Shown piece by piece: positions 25,281-34,800 of a stretch of DNA of 64,000 bases; the first letter of the stretch is position 1; the number at the start of each line of letters is the position of its first letter. This stretch comes from Symbiodinium kawagutii (lineage: Eukaryota; Sar; Dinophyceae; Suessiales; Symbiodiniaceae). The notes under the pieces are model-generated. The model did not search any database, was not told where the DNA came from, and saw only the letters and a list, made by a program, of their open reading frames with translations. The translations under genes and the position numbers were made by a program. The DNA lies in contig VSDK01012980.1 of NCBI GenBank assembly GCA_009767595.1, positions 62,001 through 126,000 of the forward strand. The letters are read 5' to 3'.

Positions 25281-25418
25281 GATGTACCCGGAGGATGTGG
25301 TCGAAGCAGTTTTTACCAGCTTCCGCAACAATCAGGGTGACAAGATGGAGCGTTCCGTCTCTTCAACCGAAACCATTTTCCAAGATCGCGGGCTAGTGAA
25401 ACCAGTCAGCAAGGGTAT
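25281..25418 (+). CDS. C1 cyclase exon, N-terminal stalk
   Basis: AG|G acceptor. Reads MYPEDVVEAVFTSF, equivalent to the '(L/M)(L/F)Pxx(V)' signal just ahead of class III catalytic domains. The GC donor (GGTAT|gctaca) leaves AT, which with the next G restores Met-Thr-Ile-Val-Phe, matching MTMLFAD in C2. A competing GT donor at 25415 would put the catalytic exon out of frame. Confidence 0.8.
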
Positions 25419-25663
25419 GCTACAAGGAGGGTACCCCTTGTTGGCTATTTACGTTGGTTTGTGAGTGGGGTACCAATTTTGCGGATGTGATTTACATATA
25501 TATATATATCATTATTATACATTATGTGTTATGTGTTTATTTCTTTATTTATAATATAGGATCAGGCAGCAGTCAAACCTGGAACGCCGTTTTGCAACAG
25601 CAACAGACGGTTTTGACATGGCATGCTTTTGGTGCGAGACGCACAGTACGCAGCACTGCCAAG

Positions 25664-25778
25664 GACTATCGTGTTTATTGACATCTACGATTTCGGAAGG
25701 GTGGTGGCGGGCTTGAATCCGGTTGACCTAGTGCTGATGCTGGACAGAGTGTTTACCCAAATGGATCTCGTATGCCAG
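25664..25778 (+). CDS. C1 cyclase exon, first metal-Asp motif
   Basis: AG|G acceptor. Reads TIVFIDIYDFGRVV then NPVDLVLMLDRVFTQMDLVC, the class III core 'VxFxDIxxFxx...P..VV.LL.R.F..(F/M)D'. The metal-binding Asp of FIDI is present. The best 3' end is CAG followed by GA (a GA donor), which gives QMDLVCQ-EHGVTK with family spacing. The C-terminal part of the usual GFT motif reads DFG. Confidence 0.9.
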
Positions 25779-26025
25779 GACTCAAGGGATCGATGCAAGG
25801 GCGACAGGTGGCAGTTCGCATGAGCCAAACACCTTCGGAGCTGTTCCAAGTGGTAGATCCTGAGGATGTTTGATCAGTTCACGAACCGTTACCTCGTTTA
25901 TCCATGTTTATCCTAGTTTATCCTGGTCTCATTAACCAGATTGGAGCTTCCAGTTCTTGTTTTAGTACTTTTGCCAACATGGCGACCAGTGAATTGGATG
26001 CACCGGAGCTCATCGTGCCTCCCAG

Positions 26026-26086
26026 GAGCATGGCGTTACCAAAATCGAAACGGTTGGAAAAACCTTTATGGCGGCCGGGATGCTAG
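26026..26086 (+). CDS. C1 cyclase exon, KIETVGKTF motif
   Basis: AG|G acceptor, GC donor (CTAG|gcagca). Reads EHGVTKIETVGKTFMAAGML. It aligns with the class III motif 'GVxKxETxGDxYMxxxG': the guanine-specifying Glu is present, but the second metal Asp of GDxY is Lys (GKTF). This substitution predicts that C1 cannot hold both metals alone. Confidence 0.9.
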
Positions 26087-26623
26087 GCAGCAATTGGATG
26101 GAGACCAGTGATGTGATGTCTAAGATCTCATGAGACATCCTAACAATTGGATTGTTTAGTGATGGCAATGAGGCCAGGGGAGCATTGGCACTGAGGATAG
26201 TCCCTTCGCATCGCTTCGCCTCAATATGAAATCCCCGGAAGAAGCCAACAATTGAGTTGGGATTGAATCAGTTTAACAGAAGGATCAGTGGAGATTAGTT
26301 GAGCTCGCACGGCTGAGGTTGGGTGACCCGTCCAAATCCAACGAGAAAAATTACTTGGCATCTCAGAGGAGTGGAGGGAGAGCTGTCAAGTGCAGCTTGG
26401 ACCAGATTCTGTGGCCAAGGGGATCTCATCTTCCAAGCATGGTGTTTAATGATCATGTTAATAGCCAAAGCATGCCAAAGGTATGCCCACGTTATATGCA
26501 GGATCCTCTGTGGACGTAGTATGACATAGTAGGCTCAAAGGCTCAAAGATTGAGTCTCCAAGTATGACATAGTGAAGTTGATGAACTTGGAGTCCACTCG
26601 GAGTCCACTTGGAGTCCACTGAG

Positions 26624-26665
26624 GTTTGGAGGTCGCTGTGGCCATCTTGAGGCAGTTTACCAGAT
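26624..26665 (+). CDS. C1 cyclase exon, LEVAVAILRQF helix
   Basis: AG|G acceptor; the two leading bases complete the Gly left by the previous exon. Reads LEVAVAILRQFTR, the helix 'xxxAxxALxMLxxI' between the GDxY and HTG motifs. Two GT donors (26666 and 26675) both give the right phase; the first is chosen provisionally. A triple GGAGTCCACT repeat (26589-26620) lies against the acceptor. Confidence 0.75.
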
Positions 26666-27043
26666 GTGCAACCGGTGTCTTGGCCTGGCGTTGTGCCCTG
26701 CACGCCACCAAAGGATGGGATGAGAGATCCACATATATATATATATATATAGATAGATATATATATATATCTATATATATCCACAGTAACCTAGTTTTCG
26801 ATAGCAAATCACCAGCTATTTATGGATCAAGTACGTTGAACTAGGGTGGCTTTAAAAAAAACTAGACGTATTATGTTTATTGATTTATTATACGTATGTT
26901 ATTTATTGTTTTCAACTATGTGTAAATATTTATATGTTCAAAATCTTTCTGGATATATGATATAGGTGGATCTATCATTCGGTTTGCAAATATTGCATAT
27001 GGTATGCATTGTGTGTATACACTGCGGATGGTATGAAACACAG

Positions 27044-27096
27044 GTATGGACGGCATGGAGAAGCTGTCGCTGAAGATTGGCCTGAACACAGGAAAT
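27044..27096 (+). CDS. C1 cyclase exon, KIGLNTGN motif
   Basis: AG|G acceptor, GT donor (GGAAAT|gtccgg), phase 0. Reads MDGMEKLSLKIGLNTGN, the class III 'LxLRIGIHTG' strand. Joins directly to VISGVVG. Confidence 0.9.
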
Positions 27097-27359
27097 GTCC
27101 GGCATCCTGGGCAGCGAGCAGAGACAGAAGTCACGACACGAAACAATCCAGACCAATGGAAGCAGGAGACGCGCACAAATTCTGGAAAAGATTGTAAAAG
27201 CTCATTGCCCAACTTTTGACCTCACATGAAAAGTGAAAGATCGGTTTTACGGAGCTAACACTAATTATTACTATCTATTGAAGAATCTATTGCCAATATA
27301 TTGCTACTATTAGTGCTCTTTGGTGTTCGAGCCCAGATCTGTGCCACATGCTTGCCCAG

Positions 27360-27452
27360 GTGATCAGTGGCGTCGTGGGGTCCCAAAAACCTCAGTTTGC
27401 GCTCTTCGGTGACACTGTGAACACAGCAAGTCGCATGATGAGCACTGGTGAG
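27360..27452 (+). CDS. C1 cyclase exon, [11 protein letters not shown] motif
   Basis: AG|G acceptor, GT donor (GAG|gtgcgg), 31 codons. Reads VISGVVGSQKPQFALFGDTV then NTASRMMSTGE, among the most conserved class III stretches ('[30 protein letters not shown]'). The transition-state Asn and Arg of NTASR are present; the purine-contact Cys of YCLFGD is Ala (FALFGD). Confidence 0.95.
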
Positions 27453-27635
27453 GTGCGGCTTCCATGGGGCTTCGTTCAGCGGATTTCTGTTTGTGAAAAA
27501 CTGAGAAGATGAAGGAGCTATGAAGACGTAGTTGCATTATGGTAGGTTTCGTCATTATTCAAGCTAGATTGGGTTTAGGGTTAGATACTCATGCATTGTT
27601 TTCTTTTCGAGTTTGATCAGCTTGGAGACTAACAG

Positions 27636-27714
27636 GTGAACCATATCCATGCGTCTGCTGAAACTCATGCGACTTGGTTGCATCTCAATCCTCCCGGCAT
27701 TCGACTTGTTTGCA
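27636..27714 (+). CDS. C1 cyclase exon, HIHASAETH
   Basis: AG|G acceptor, phase 0 following STGE. Reads VNHIHASAETHATWLHLNPP then GIRLVC, the family segment 'GxxxxIHVSxxTxxLL'. A GT donor (TGCA|gtatgc) is used, though a GC donor at 27697 is possible. The next part of C1 lies beyond the retrotransposon, at 38700. Confidence 0.8.
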
Positions 27715-28442
27715 GTATGCGGTCGCATGATTTCACTCCTTTCTTGGTGGGCCTCTTCATACCACGGACTGGTTAGGTTCAGCACGATAATCCAGTCTCC
27801 CGCTGGCAGAAATCAATGCCAAGCAGACATACATGACATATATAGAGCACACCTCATGTGCACAGTGTATGTGCATGCTTTGCGGATATTCCCGCATACT
27901 GTACATACATGTGCATACAGGGGTGGTTCACTACGCAGGTGTTGAAGGCGCTGCCTGACTGACACTGCTTGCACACTGTGATCACTACATGACCCTTACT
28001 CACATGCTCATCGGCCTCATCATTTACGGTCTACCAGTACCAATTGAATTGCAAGTTATTCATGGACCTTTTTTTGAGTTTGATCTTATATGTCCTGTCC
28101 TGGTTTGTTTGTCCTTCTCGTATTTGAGATTTATCGTCTTTATGCTGTCTAATTCTTGCTTTCCCTGTTATCGCTGGCATCTATACTACAAATACTGTTC
28201 ACTTAACTATTGGTCGGACTATCCATGTATATGTTTCTGTCTATCTCCGTATCTAGGTGATTTCCTGTTTCTTAGTCTAATGTTCCATCTACCTAGGGCA
28301 CTCTCAATTTGCGTGGTTTTCCATCCATGCATTTGCCTATTTATTTGTCTATGTCACCTATCTATTTCGGTAATCTCGATGATGTATATAGTTATCTATC
28401 TACGGCCATGCTAGCATCCTCAATTGGTAAGAAAACATGCTA

Positions 28443-28585
28443 TGTGAATGTGAGGTTGTTTTGTATCTAGACTAAGCCAGGGTGTGAAAGTAAACACCGA
28501 GACACTGCGGCCCATTTGGTTCGAGGGCCCTTGAGTCAGAGGCTTTAGCGAAAAGTGCGTTGCTCGATACTCCGCCAGTTTGATA
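28443..28585 (+). repeat. 5' LTR (143 bp)
   Basis: Begins TGTGAATGTGAGG and ends CAGTTTGATA. By eye it is identical to the 3' copy across its full length. Very short for a copia LTR. It ends in TA, not the canonical CA. Confidence 0.95.
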
Positions 28586-28586
28586 C

Positions 28587-28601
28587 TGGTAGCGGAGCAG
28601 G
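28587..28601 (+). other. Primer binding site
   Basis: TGGTAGCGGAGCAGG starts one base after the LTR and resembles the complement of an initiator-Met tRNA 3' end (TGGTAGCAGAGC...), the usual copia primer. One position differs from that consensus. Confidence 0.75.
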
Positions 28602-28699
28602 TTGTCACCTGACTCCGGGGATCTATCAGGGCGGACCCGATACCTGCGCAAGACCGTTGAAATTGTACCCTCTGTCAAGCAGAGCTGTGTGCTGCAAGC

Positions 28700-31600
28700 A
28701 TGTCGGTAGCTGGACTCCGATTTGGAGCCGATGCTTCCGGAGGCAACCGTGGACCGACGGAGACACGTTCCGGTGCTCCGATCTTCCATGGAGATCCTGC
28801 GTCATTTCACGATTGGGAGTTTCGTGTGAAGCTGAAGTTAGAGCTGTTGGAGACCCAAGAACAGGCACTCCGTAAAGCGGCTCAAGCAGATGCCGAAGAT
28901 GATGCAGAGTTGTATGGTGGACCAGGACAGGCCGCCATGGAAGAAGAGGAGGAAGACCTGAAGGACTTCCCACCGACAGAGCCTTCAAGGACTCTCTCAA
29001 CGCCGGTGAGGACGAGGAAGAAGAGCTATGATCCGGAGAAGGACATAGCCAAAGAACGTACCATCCTTGTGTCAAGGATTATGGAAGGGTTGCGTGGCGA
29101 CGCTTTCCTGGTGGCAAGAGACCTTGGTGTGACGGCATTGATTGCTGACAACGGTATCAGGACATTGATCCAGAAGTTGAAGGACAGTGTCTTCCCTCGT
29201 GCCACCGAGGAGGCTCGCGAACTCTTTCGCCTTGGACAGGTCAGAGGAGGTATGCTATCGCGCCACGCATCGGAGAGCATGGTGAGTTACGTCGACCGAA
29301 GGCGTCGATGGTGGCGCATGATCTCGGAAATGGATAGCACTACCCAGTTGAGTGAACCCATGAGATGTGAACTTATGATCGAGCTGTCGGGGATCACACA
29401 ACAAGAATCTCTAGTGGTAAAGGCCATCGCTGGGACCCCTCTGAACTTTGAGAAGGTTGGTAAGACCCTCATCGAGCACTACGGAAGTGTACACCTCAAG
29501 GGAGGCAGATCTCTGACCTCGACTCCCAACACTTCTTCCAAGGGAATCACCAAGGGCAAGGGCAAAGGCAAACCTAGTTGGAGGTCAGGTTACTTTGCAG
29601 ATGCCCCTGAATACGAAGACTGGTATGAAGGTGATGGTTCTTATGGCAATGATTCCCACTATGAGAGCTATTACCCCATAGAAACGAATGTGGGACTGCT
29701 TGGAGCAGCAGATCCCGGTGAAGATGAAGAACCCCAAGATGAGTACGATGAATACGAAGATGTTGAAGAATGGGAAGCCACTTGCTTGAATGCAGTGAGT
29801 GAGCTTGGTGATGACTTGACCGACTACGATGTTGCAGTGATTGGTGATGCATTGCAGCATGAACTGGCTGCCTTGGCTGCCTTTGGGAAAGCCAAGGGCA
29901 AGGGCAAGACCAAGACAAAGGGAAAAGGCAAAGGAAAAGGAAAGGGGAAGCTGGTCAGGAGCAATTTGACTCTGGAACAGCGACGAGCGAAACTGAACGA
30001 GATCAAATCACGTAGCAAGTGCATGCGTTGCGGTGCTACGGGACACTGGGCTGGTGATCCCGCATGCAAGTTCCCGAATCGAACTCAGGGAGGACCACCA
30101 AAGGCTGCCATGATTGCGTACCTGTCCGATTCCTCCTCAGATGAAGGTGACTACGTGTCCTTGACACCCGGACGATGTAGTACACCGGTGGCCATGATGG
30201 GATACTCGGTAGCTCGAGGTAAACCCAAAGGTGCTCCTGCCCCGAAGCCCAGTGCCAAGCCTTCGACCGCTGTGAGTTCCAGTGGCGTCGCCAGAGTGTA
30301 TCGAGGCCCAGTTTCGATGGAACCTCTGCCGAAGCCCAAGTCGAAGAGTGTTGCCAGGAAGACTCCCCCGAATCCACCAATCACCAAGTGTACCACATGC
30401 ACGGATTTCACGTTCAAGGGGAGCACAGCATACACGGTGAAGAAGACATGTAGAGATTGTGGACATGTTACTGTGGAACGTAGAGAGGAGAACTACCAAT
30501 TTGGCTTTGAGAATTGTCCCCACACAGATGTTGACCACCGTGGGAGTTCCAAGACCATGTTCAGGACGTTTTGTCGTCAATGTGGCAACTTTATTGATGA
30601 GATGCCGTTGGTTGAACACAAACACAGGAAGGAGGTTGCAGCAAGGGTTGAGGAAAGTGAAGCTCAAACCCTGCAAGTGGTTACCAACTTGACGAGTCCT
30701 GAAGCCACACATCGCATGTCTCATGCTGAAGTGCAAGCTGTGTTGGCCACTTTGAGCCAGACCCTGTTGGATGCAGGTCCCCAGTCGCCCGCGGAGATGC
30801 ACAAGGCGCTGGACGATGCCATCATCGAGATCATGGTGCAGCAGGACCCCGATGCATTCCCGCCGGATTCGGATGACCCGGACGGGGGGCACATGGTTCT
30901 GGGTGGACCACCATTGACATTGGCTGAGTTGTCGGGTGCTAGAGGTTTCATGGCTGTGCATTCCAACCCCGACACGGGAGACGTTGTTCTTGACTTACCG
31001 GTTGTGGATGTCATGGCTATGGACAATCCAGACATTTATGCTGCGTTGGATGAAGGTTGTAACTCCACCTGCCATAGCGAACAGTGGGGAGCCATGTGTG
31101 ATGCCAAATTGAAGAAGTTTGGTGTTACCTTCAAATGGATCAACCATGATGTTACTTCGTTTGTTGGTATTGGTGCGAAGACAAGCACAACTGGCAGCAG
31201 ATGCATGCCGATCGCGCTGGAAGCCGCGGACGGCTCAATCATCAAGGGCAAGTTGGAAAGCATTGAGATTCAAGGCAAGACATCAACACCACTCCTGTTG
31301 TCATTGTATGCCCAGATCACACTTGGAATGATCAAGGATTTGTCAGCTGGTAAGGTTTATGTGACCGTGAATGGTACTAAACGTGAACTACCGTTGGCAA
31401 AGTGCAGCAAGACCGGATTGTTGGTTATCAACTTGACTTCAGGGATTGCCCGAGAAACCAACAAAGTACCACCTGGGGAGTGCCCATCCACCACTTTGAA
31501 GTTTCTCCGACCTTTTAGGCCTGCCCTCTGTGCCACTGCGTGTGTGGCCGATTCTGGGGCCATGGTGGACCCTGTGGCAGCCGTCTTCAATGGAGAGACG

Positions 31601-31879
31601 GGGCTGACCACGTTGCGTGACAAACACGATCGTGTGTCTGTCTTGACGGGTGGCCGATTGACACCTGGCCAATGTGACGGCAAGGTCCTCAAGCAGGTGG
31701 ACGTCCGAGAATTTCATGATCCGGACGGAGGAGAGTTCAAGATCCACGTTGGCCGCAATGTGAACATCATTGAAGGTTTGGTGAGGTCGAATTCTCCCTT
31801 GTTTGCACACTACTTGACCGAGGGCATGACGCATCTCCAGGAGCACAACACAGAAGCTGCCATCCTCTACGCGTGTTGA
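28700..31879 (+). CDS. Retrotransposon Gag-protease segment (1059 aa)
   Basis: ATG start 114 bases after the 5' LTR. Features in order: N-terminal Gag with acidic stretches; two Gly-Lys repeat tracts (about residues 285-297 and 395-418) that should bind RNA; a zinc knuckle at 30020-30067 of unusual spacing C-x2-C-x4-H-x6-C; a second pair of Cys-x2-Cys motifs (about 30389-30600); and a protease region centred on Asp784 (31049), reading LDEGCNSTCH where aspartic proteases usually have D(S/T)G. The segment ends at a single TGA (31877-31879), after which the same frame stays open for 3.4 kb. Gag packages the RNA; the protease would cut the polyprotein. Confidence 0.9.
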   Translation: MSVAGLRFGADASGGNRGPTETRSGAPIFHGDPASFHDWEFRVKLKLELLETQEQALRKAAQADAEDDAELYGGPGQAAMEEEEEDLKDFPPTEPSRTLSTPVRTRKKSYDPEKDIAKERTILVSRIMEGLRGDAFLVARDLGVTALIADNGIRTLIQKLKDSVFPRATEEARELFRLGQVRGGMLSRHASESMVSYVDRRRRWWRMISEMDSTTQLSEPMRCELMIELSGITQQESLVVKAIAGTPLNFEKVGKTLIEHYGSVHLKGGRSLTSTPNTSSKGITKGKGKGKPSWRSGYFADAPEYEDWYEGDGSYGNDSHYESYYPIETNVGLLGAADPGEDEEPQDEYDEYEDVEEWEATCLNAVSELGDDLTDYDVAVIGDALQHELAALAAFGKAKGKGKTKTKGKGKGKGKGKLVRSNLTLEQRRAKLNEIKSRSKCMRCGATGHWAGDPACKFPNRTQGGPPKAAMIAYLSDSSSDEGDYVSLTPGRCSTPVAMMGYSVARGKPKGAPAPKPSAKPSTAVSSSGVARVYRGPVSMEPLPKPKSKSVARKTPPNPPITKCTTCTDFTFKGSTAYTVKKTCRDCGHVTVERREENYQFGFENCPHTDVDHRGSSKTMFRTFCRQCGNFIDEMPLVEHKHRKEVAARVEESEAQTLQVVTNLTSPEATHRMSHAEVQAVLATLSQTLLDAGPQSPAEMHKALDDAIIEIMVQQDPDAFPPDSDDPDGGHMVLGGPPLTLAELSGARGFMAVHSNPDTGDVVLDLPVVDVMAMDNPDIYAALDEGCNSTCHSEQWGAMCDAKLKKFGVTFKWINHDVTSFVGIGAKTSTTGSRCMPIALEAADGSIIKGKLESIEIQGKTSTPLLLSLYAQITLGMIKDLSAGKVYVTVNGTKRELPLAKCSKTGLLVINLTSGIARETNKVPPGECPSTTLKFLRPFRPALCATACVADSGAMVDPVAAVFNGETGLTTLRDKHDRVSVLTGGRLTPGQCDGKVLKQVDVREFHDPDGGEFKIHVGRNVNIIEGLVRSNSPLFAHYLTEGMTHLQEHNTEAAILYAC
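31877..31879 (+). other. In-frame UGA between Gag-protease and integrase segments
   Basis: The frame upstream (3.2 kb) and downstream (3.4 kb) is identical and otherwise uninterrupted. The first ATG after it is at 31979. Either readthrough, reinitiation or a recent nonsense mutation explains it. Confidence 0.85.
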
Positions 31880-34800
31880 AGTAACCGACACCGATCCGTA
31901 GCAGTGGGGACGGTGTTCGCTGCGTTGGCGTACCTGGCAGGGTACGATGTGCACCTGGGGCACGTTGAGGCCGCGAGGATGTGGGGGTCAATGCGCTGCG
32001 GCGGGAGGTGCCGCGAATGCCGCCTGGAAAACAGGCAGGACACTGAGCGCATCATCAACGTTTGTTGGAACCTTTTCCTCGAGTTAGGCATCCCCGAGGA
32101 AAAGCTTGAGGCACCCTGGGGCTATGAGGGGCCAATTCGAGCTCGTGGTTCAGTGGCTGGTGCTCGACGGGATGTTCGAGACCGAGCCCCACTTCCACCG
32201 CCGCCTCCTCCATCAGTGCCGGCTCGGACCTCAGCGACGGCGGCAAGTTCAAGGGCTCCGGCGAGTGCAAGGGCTCCGGCGAGTAGAACGTCGGCACCGC
32301 CTTCGAGGGCTGAGACGATGAGGATGGCATCGAGAGCGAATGCCGGAGGAGAAGCTTCAGGAAGCCGCGACATACCCCGTGACCAAGTTGGGGATGGATC
32401 GCCACTGGAACAGATGCAGAAGGCGATGGACAAGATGCAAACCATGATGCGAAGGTTGATGGAGGAACGAGATGAGGCAGTGCGTGAAGGACGGCGAGAC
32501 CACGACCGTCGAAGCGAACCCAGGAAGAGGAGCAGATCGAGAAGGGCCAGAGCTTCGAGAAGAAGCCGAAGCAGAGGACGCGATTCGAGAGAGAGGCCAA
32601 GAAGGGCGAGTCCACGAAGAAGGCGGGACGATTCCCGATCCCGGAGAAGGTCGAGGAGTGGAGACCGAGGGGATCGAAGACGAGAGCGTGAGCAGAGATC
32701 CCCGCCATCGAGACCACCTGTGAGGGCTCCACCTGTGTGGCCTGAGTCAAGGGCTCCAGTGACACCGCCCATGCCACCGCCTCGACATGCACCAGACGAT
32801 CCAAGCATCCCATGGGTCGACAACGTCGGCGAGCACATGGGTGACAGGCCGATTGGAGCGGTGAGCCTGGACCAATGGGGGCTTTACCCAGCTGATGGAC
32901 TGCGGGAATGGGATTCCAACAAGCCCTACTCCCACAGGATGCAGCCATCAGAGGTTTCTGTGGACACCTTAAATGCGTTGGTGGTGAGTGCCGGAGGTCA
33001 CGACAAGATGACGTGGGTCGGGCCAGGCACGAAAGAACAAAACTACGATATGAACATCCGACTGACAATCAAGGTTCGTGGAAAGGCATATTCCACTGCC
33101 GTGAAACGGCAGACGGTGATGCAGAACTGGGTGAGGACCACCTGGTTGAATGAACGAGGCCGTTGGTCCTTGGTGGAACGCGAAAGTGGAACCAGTGTGA
33201 CCTTCGTGCCGGGCATGAAGATGGTGATCATGCTCCAGCCTCCGAGCGATTACATGCAGCTGCGCTTGTCGACACCCCCAAAGGTACCACGACCACGACC
33301 ACCAAAGATTTTTGGAAGACCACCACTTCAAAGGATGAAGAGAAAGGTTGAGAAGACACCCCCAAGATCACCACCACCACGATTGAGGAATCATGGCTTT
33401 GATGACAGCGATAGTGATGCCAGTGAGGTTTCCGTGGTTGATCACAAGGATGAACGGGTCAAGAGTGAACCCCGTGATTCACCACATGAACATGAGCATG
33501 TTGCCAATGTTGCCATCCTTCGCACTGGGTATGTTGCTGATTCATCCAGTTCATCATCACATGATGAATCCAGTGGTTTGGTGTTGAGCATTGAAGATGA
33601 TGGTACTGTTGAACGTCATGTTACCATGTCAAGAAAGAGAAGGAAGGAATTCGAGACCAACATCGACAATGTCAATTTTCATGACGAGTTGCTTAGAGGG
33701 ATGTTGGGACTCAGAGAGTACCCGGAATCACCAATCCCGCATGTCATGATCTTCACCTCTCGCCCACATGTACACGTTCACCCTCACGCCAGGACAATGG
33801 ATGTTGGACGCAATGGTGAGCACTTGATGGCGATGCAGGGCACGCCGGATTTGTGGGACATGTTCCAGGGAGTTGACTTCTTTGTTTTCTTGGTTGAGTA
33901 TGATTCGACAGACCAACCATTGGCACATGGGGAACTCCTTACTGAAGTGCGATCGTTTTGTGAAGCTTCAGGATCACGATGGATGAATGTGGATGCTTTG
34001 GACACTTTGAGATGGAATCATTATGCTGAGCAGGATCCACCCCACATTTGTTCATCCGAGATTGGCATGACGACCAATGATGATGAAGTCATGGTAAGAA
34101 TGGCTGTTTGGTGCGATCAAGCCAACACGTCCTACGATGATGATGATCCTGGAATGCCCCTTGAAGAAGTGTTCACTGCTTCATTCAACGAGTTGTTGAT
34201 TGAGTTGGGAAACGAATTCCATGTTGACTCCATGACTCGTGCAGCCTTTCCTGCCGCACTGCTTGAGGAGCAGGCTGACCAAGGTGCAGGTGATGACGAT
34301 GAGGCACCGGTTCCAGAGGTCACCCGTGAAGGGATGGCGGAAGAGATGGTCAGTGAAGAGACCCTTCTGGACACGGTTGATGTACCAGGGTTACCCCAGA
34401 AGGAGGCAGATAGAAGGGCAGCATGGCGTAAACTACCGCAGCGAGTGCGCATCGCGATCCGTAGGTTACACAGGCAGTTCGGGCACTGCCCAAGACATGT
34501 ACTTGTGAGCCTACTGCGTGCGGCTCGGGTAGACAAGACGTATGTGCAGGCGGTAAAACTCCATCGGTGCACCGTGTGCGAAGACAATGCGCCAAAAGGG
34601 AAATCACACAAGACGTCTTTGCCATACGAGTACCGTTTTGGGGCGTGCTTGGGACTCGACTTGCTCGAGATCCGTGACAGCACTGGTGCCACGTACACAT
34701 GTCTCAACATGATCGACATGGGAACGACGTTCCAACTGTTGCACGTCATGCGCAAGGGACACGATGCAACGAGCGCACAAATCATCAAGGCCCTTAGTGA

